In this document: one piece after another, positions 7,032 to 10,214 of the stretch
Numbering within the stretch: position 1 is the stretch's first letter
Layout: each line of letters starts with the position of its first letter
Source of the DNA: Thiomonas sp.
GTDB lineage: Bacteria > Pseudomonadota > Gammaproteobacteria > Burkholderiales > Burkholderiaceae
Direction of reading: 5' to 3'
DNA length: 10,214 nt
Assembly: GCA_027443745.1 (NCBI GenBank)
Contig: DAIAZB010000362.1
Coordinates: 1-10,214, forward strand
The notes under the pieces: model-generated
The model's database searches: none
The model's input: only the letters and a program-made list of their open reading frames with translations
Told to the model about the DNA's origin: nothing
Made by a program: the position numbers and the translations under genes

Positions 7032-9135
7032 ACTGTTGCAGGCGGCGAATGCGATTCCGGATCTGCCCGACACGCTGCACAACTCGCTCAAAACCCTGCC
7101 CAATAAACCAGGCTACAAAATCCTGCTCGATGCAAGCGGCGCCATCGTCGAAGTCATGCCTTGGGACGATCTGGTCGGCCTGCGCAAATGGCAGCCCGGC
7201 GGAAACGGTTTCAGCACGCCGATTTTCAATGCCTTGCCGCTGTTCCCGATTTTTGATTCCGGGTTGAACAAAGACGAAGCCAACGCAGCGGCCAAGAGTG
7301 TCAAAGGCGAAATCGAGGCCGCCAAGGCTGAAGCAGCGACGTGGTCAGCCTACTTCGAGACGGTTCGGCAGCGCTGTGCCCTGGTGGCCGGAAGCTGGAT
7401 TGATAGCAAAACGGGCAAGCCCGACGAGAAGTCCCGAAAGTCGCTCGCGGATGTGCCCGCGCAATTGCAAACCTTGTTACCCGAAGACGACACTGACTAC
7501 GCTGTGCTGCGTGCTCTGTTCGAGCGCTTGCACCTTCTGTCGCCCGAGCGTTTCTTCCCGGAACTCGCCCGTCAACTCGAAACGCAACTGGCTGCGGCCT
7601 ACGACGAAAAGCTGTTCAAGCTCTACTGCGCAAGCAGCGACGCCGAAGCCGGCAAAACCTGCAACCTGCTGCTGGACATGCCAGACTGGGACGAGATCGG
7701 CGACCACCCTGTGACTTCGACGCGTACAGCTGAGCTTTTGAACGCGATGTTTGTGCGCGCTGGATCGACGGCAGTGAGTAGCACAGTCCCCTCGGAGCAG
7801 GATGCGTACGGACGCGCCGCGCTGGATGCCAGCGAAAAATTCGAGGAGGTGAAAGTTCCAGGATTTAAATACCCTATCAAGTTGCGCACGATGACTTCTG
7901 ATGCGCTATGTCAAAAACGCTATGGCCGCGTCGAGGCAGAGTCATTTATCGTTGGCAAGGAATCGCGCGAACGCGCAAAAAGCGCACTGGAATACCTGAC
8001 TGACCCCACACGCAAAGGAAAGACTTGGCAATTCTGTGGTGGGAGCCTGTTCCTGTTTTACCCGGAAACGGAATTGCCAGCCTTGTCCGATTCCCCCATC
8101 GCCGACCTGTGCAGCCTGCCGGACGAAGGAGACGATGACTTCGCCGAAGCGGCGAAGGCGACGGCGAGCTTCGAAGCGCGTGCCGCGCGCGTTGCCGTCG
8201 CGCTCGACGGCACGCCGCGCGAGTCGGAAACCCTCGTCCATCTCGTCGTGCTGCGCAAACCCGACGAAGGGCGGACCAAGCTCGTCGCGCATCACACCTT
8301 CACCATGCCGCATTTCGTCGGCGCGGCGAATGACTGGGTCAGGGGCATCAACGTCTGCCCGCCCATTGCGTTCGCGCGCTGGGGCAAGACCAAGGGCGAG
8401 CGCAACGACATCACGCCTGTCCAGCCGTACCCCTACCAGGCGACTTACTGGCTCAACACCTTTTGGGTGCGCGGTGACGAAAACCAGGGCAAGTTCAGCA
8501 CTTTTTCCCCGGAAGACGCGCTGACATTGCTGCTGGCCACCGACGGCACCGAGCGCCAGATGGCGCGGCGCGCCCTGCGCCATGCACTCGCAGGCTGGGC
8601 CGGATTCCTCACGGTTGCTGGCGCACGCGAGCACGCGTCGATCATCCTGAAAAACGGCGACAAGCGCGCCGGCACGCTCGCCGCGCTGCCGGCGATTCTG
8701 GCTTTGCTGCTTTTCAAATCCGAACCTGACATTTCACGGGAGCACATCATGGCGTCACCCGCTTTTCTTCTCGGCAGGCTGCTGGCGCTCGCCGACAGCC
8801 TGCATTACCAGTATTGCCAGGGTGTGCGCAACGGCCAAGTGCCGGGACAACTGCTCGGCAACGCGCTGATGGCAACCGCGCTCGAAACGCCGGAATCTGC
8901 GCTGGCCTTGTATGGGCAACGCATCCTGCCTTATCAAGCCTGGGCGAAAACCTGCAAAGCCAAGGAAAAAGGGCCTGAGACGCTCGCCAAATATCTGCTC
9001 GGGCAACTCGCTGAAACCTGTTCGGAAGTCAGCCTGCTCGACCTCCCGAAACGCGCCAGCGATACCGACAAGGCACAACTCATCCTCGGCTACCTCGCCA
9101 AGGCGCCCGGGAATGCTGAATCCTCACCCGCCTAA
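7021..9135 (+). CDS. cas8c: Type I-C-like Cas8 large subunit (Csd1-related)
   Basis: The large subunit of the effector complex, expected to recognise the PAM and bind target DNA. At 704 residues it is longer than the roughly 600 typical of Cas8c. The N-terminal 90 residues are not recognisable as Csd1, and residues 85-115 form a charged, probably helical segment. The middle (YGRAAL at 263, CQKRYG at 297-302, KTWQFCGGSLFLFYP at 334-348) resembles Csd1's central region ending in the 'dttvvfWa' strand. The C-terminus is clearest: FLLGRLLALADSLHYQYCQG (581-600) matches Csd1's 'Y.LGRLFAvlE..Q..A.g'. ALETPESALALY resembles 'AsatPa.vFp', and DKAQLILGYLAK resembles 'DQG.FALGYYHQ'. The start at 7021 has GGAGA 5 nt upstream and is preferred over ATG 6997, which is buried in cas5. 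M577 is a probable second translation start (8749). Confidence 0.82.
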   Translation: MLNELLQAANAIPDLPDTLHNSLKTLPNKPGYKILLDASGAIVEVMPWDDLVGLRKWQPGGNGFSTPIFNALPLFPIFDSGLNKDEANAAAKSVKGEIEAAKAEAATWSAYFETVRQRCALVAGSWIDSKTGKPDEKSRKSLADVPAQLQTLLPEDDTDYAVLRALFERLHLLSPERFFPELARQLETQLAAAYDEKLFKLYCASSDAEAGKTCNLLLDMPDWDEIGDHPVTSTRTAELLNAMFVRAGSTAVSSTVPSEQDAYGRAALDASEKFEEVKVPGFKYPIKLRTMTSDALCQKRYGRVEAESFIVGKESRERAKSALEYLTDPTRKGKTWQFCGGSLFLFYPETELPALSDSPIADLCSLPDEGDDDFAEAAKATASFEARAARVAVALDGTPRESETLVHLVVLRKPDEGRTKLVAHHTFTMPHFVGAANDWVRGINVCPPIAFARWGKTKGERNDITPVQPYPYQATYWLNTFWVRGDENQGKFSTFSPEDALTLLLATDGTERQMARRALRHALAGWAGFLTVAGAREHASIILKNGDKRAGTLAALPAILALLLFKSEPDISREHIMASPAFLLGRLLALADSLHYQYCQGVRNGQVPGQLLGNALMATALETPESALALYGQRILPYQAWAKTCKAKEKGPETLAKYLLGQLAETCSEVSLLDLPKRASDTDKAQLILGYLAKAPGNAESSPA
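8738..8742 (+). promoter_or_regulatory. Internal Shine-Dalgarno inside cas8
   Basis: GGGAG lies 6 nt before the in-frame ATG at 8749. It is as strong and as well spaced as the site in front of cas8 itself (GGAGA at 7011-7015). In coding terms it falls in the codons for Ser-Arg-Glu just before M577. Confidence 0.65.
8749..9135 (+). CDS. cas11c: Probable Cas11c small subunit, internal start within cas8
   Basis: An in-frame internal reading of cas8 from M577 to the cas8 stop gives 128 residues, largely helical, beginning MASPAFLLGRLLALADSL. In established type I-C systems (for example Desulfovibrio vulgaris) the small subunit Cas11c is translated independently from an internal start in the 3' part of cas8c. 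It is about 120 residues long and binds the non-target strand side of the complex. Here the position (just before the LGRL helix), the length and the GGGAG-N6-ATG signal all agree with that arrangement. The protein itself has not been observed; the call rests on the initiation signal plus family knowledge. Confidence 0.65.
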   Translation: MASPAFLLGRLLALADSLHYQYCQGVRNGQVPGQLLGNALMATALETPESALALYGQRILPYQAWAKTCKAKEKGPETLAKYLLGQLAETCSEVSLLDLPKRASDTDKAQLILGYLAKAPGNAESSPA

Positions 9136-9170
9136 CCCAAACTGACCGAACCCACACCGGAGGATCAAAA

Positions 9171-10121
9171 ATGAACCCCAAACTCACCTACACCCAGGAT
9201 GTCGGCGGCTTCAAACGCGGCACTGGACTGCTCGTGATCGAAGTGCGCAACTCCAACCCCAACGGCGACCCCGACCGCGACAGCGATCCGCGCCAACGGC
9301 CCGACCAGCGCGGTGAAATCTCGCCGGTTTCGTTCAAGCGCAAAACGCGCGATCTGGTCGAATGGAAAGGCGAAGTCTGGGATGCGCTGGCAGGTGATTT
9401 GAACCTCGCTGCTGCGCGTTTCGACATCCTCGAATCCCGAGGCCGCGACAACCGACCGACCATTGCCAAACAACTCACCGGCGACGGCTCGGCTTTCATT
9501 AATAAATACTGGGACGCACGGGTATTCGGAAACACTTTTCTTGAAAGCATGAAAGAAAAGGAAGCTAAGGAGAAACACAACTTCAGCGACAAGGAAATCG
9601 ATGAATTCAAGAAGAACGCCATCCGCACCGGCTGCGTCCATTTCGGCCTCGGCCTTTCGGTCGCGCCCATCGACATCGAACGTCACACCAACACCAACAA
9701 GGTCGGCGTGCAGGACGACAAGGATCGCGGCATGGCACCGATGGGCTACCGCTTCGTGCCGCACGGCCTGTATCTGATGCCGTTTTTCGTCAACCCCAGC
9801 GCCGCCGCGCGCACCGGCTGCACGGGCGAGGACATTGCGCTGCTGTTGGAACTCATCCGCTACGCCTATCCGCACACCCGTTCGCACGCGCGGCCCGCAG
9901 TCGATCTCGCCCGTGCCTGGTACGTCGAGCATTCCGACAAACTCGGCTCGTGCTCGGACTTCGCCATTCTGGACGCACTCTCGCCGACAAAACTCGCCGA
10001 CCCGGACATGCCGTCGAAGAGCATCGCCGAATACCTTTTGCCCAACGCCTTGCCTGCTGAGCTGGCCGACAAAAAAGACCGGCACGGCAACCCGGCGCTG
10101 ACGCTGATCGACCTGCTCTGA
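9171..10121 (+). CDS. cas7c: Type I-C-like Cas7 backbone subunit (Csd2-related)
   Basis: A 316-residue RAMP protein that would polymerise along the crRNA spacer to form the effector backbone. Family marks are NPNGDP (29-34) after the first strand, FKRKTRD (55-61), a D.R.FG element (115-120), S163 and P166 in LGLSVAPIDI, and PHGLYLMPFFVNPSAAARTG (197-216). The TGEDIALL and YVEHSDKLGS segments match Csd2's 'seeDl..lw' and 'FeH...lGnap'. Residues about 124-151 are a Lys/Glu-rich helix-like insertion not expected in canonical Csd2, and this part is markedly AT-rich. An excellent GGAGG lies 7 nt before the ATG, 35 nt after the cas8 stop. That suits the many copies of Cas7 each complex needs. The next gene starts 8 nt after its stop. 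Confidence 0.88.
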   Translation: MNPKLTYTQDVGGFKRGTGLLVIEVRNSNPNGDPDRDSDPRQRPDQRGEISPVSFKRKTRDLVEWKGEVWDALAGDLNLAAARFDILESRGRDNRPTIAKQLTGDGSAFINKYWDARVFGNTFLESMKEKEAKEKHNFSDKEIDEFKKNAIRTGCVHFGLGLSVAPIDIERHTNTNKVGVQDDKDRGMAPMGYRFVPHGLYLMPFFVNPSAAARTGCTGEDIALLLELIRYAYPHTRSHARPAVDLARAWYVEHSDKLGSCSDFAILDALSPTKLADPDMPSKSIAEYLLPNALPAELADKKDRHGNPALTLIDLL

Positions 10122-10129
10122 GGTCGGCG

Positions 10130-10214
10130 ATGAGCTGGCTGGCGCACAGCGCAAAGGCTGGCAGCCCGGCGCAAACCTATGGTGACCACATTCAGCATGC
10201 GGTGGATAAAGCGC
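10130..10214 (+). CDS. cas3: N-terminus of a probable Cas3 HD nuclease-helicase (partial)
   Basis: Only the first 28 codons lie in the window. They start MSWLAHSAKAG and continue with QTYGDHIQHAVDKA. The 'AHS' followed about a dozen residues later by 'DHI..AV..A' is the standard opening of Cas3 and Cas3'' HD domains, where these histidines belong to the metal site. GAGG lies 6 nt before the ATG and only 8 nt separate it from the cas7 stop, so it is in the same operon. In canonical type I-C the gene after cas7 is cas4, which this does not resemble. The helicase part cannot be verified because the window ends. Confidence 0.65.
   Translation, partial: MSWLAHSAKAGSPAQTYGDHIQHAVDKA

Overview
The window looks like the chromosome of a GC-rich betaproteobacterium, probably Burkholderiales. 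The grounds are the high GC content, a BPSS1780-type membrane protein (a mainly betaproteobacterial family), and the style of the apt and pirin genes. This placement is inferred from the proteins, not from a marker gene.

Left part (2-5541) is ordinary chromosome. Read on the minus strand from right to left it holds a pirin-family protein, a 12-helix MFS metabolite transporter, a multi-pass BPSS1780-family membrane protein, adenine phosphoribosyltransferase (apt), and a small exported LEA type 2 protein whose start overlaps the end of apt. A second pirin gene (4606-5541, plus strand) diverges from the first and ends in a perfect GC-rich hairpin.

Middle part (5542-6377) is a junction zone. It carries what looks like the first 11 codons of a MobA-type nucleotidyltransferase on the minus strand. 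Next comes a broken Cas3 HD domain with two compensating frameshifts and no helicase part, then a short AT-rich gap (about 45% GC by hand count over 6241-6360).

Right part (6378-10214) is a plus-strand CRISPR-Cas effector operon: cas5, cas8, cas7, and at the edge the first 28 codons of what looks like a second, intact cas3. The proteins are recognisably type I-C (Cas5c, Csd1/Cas8c, Csd2/Cas7c) but diverged. Cas8 is longer than usual and Cas7 has a lysine/glutamate-rich insertion. Cas5 appears to lack the residues that cut crRNA in canonical Cas5c. Near the 3' end of cas8 is an in-frame ATG (8749) behind a strong Shine-Dalgarno. It would give a 128-residue product matching the separately translated small subunit (Cas11c) known from type I-C. 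No CRISPR array, cas1, cas2, cas4 or cas6 is visible; these may lie to the right of the window.

Together the picture is a variant type I-C-like interference module. The usual cas3 slot upstream of cas5 holds a dead remnant, and a replacement or relocated cas3 follows cas7.
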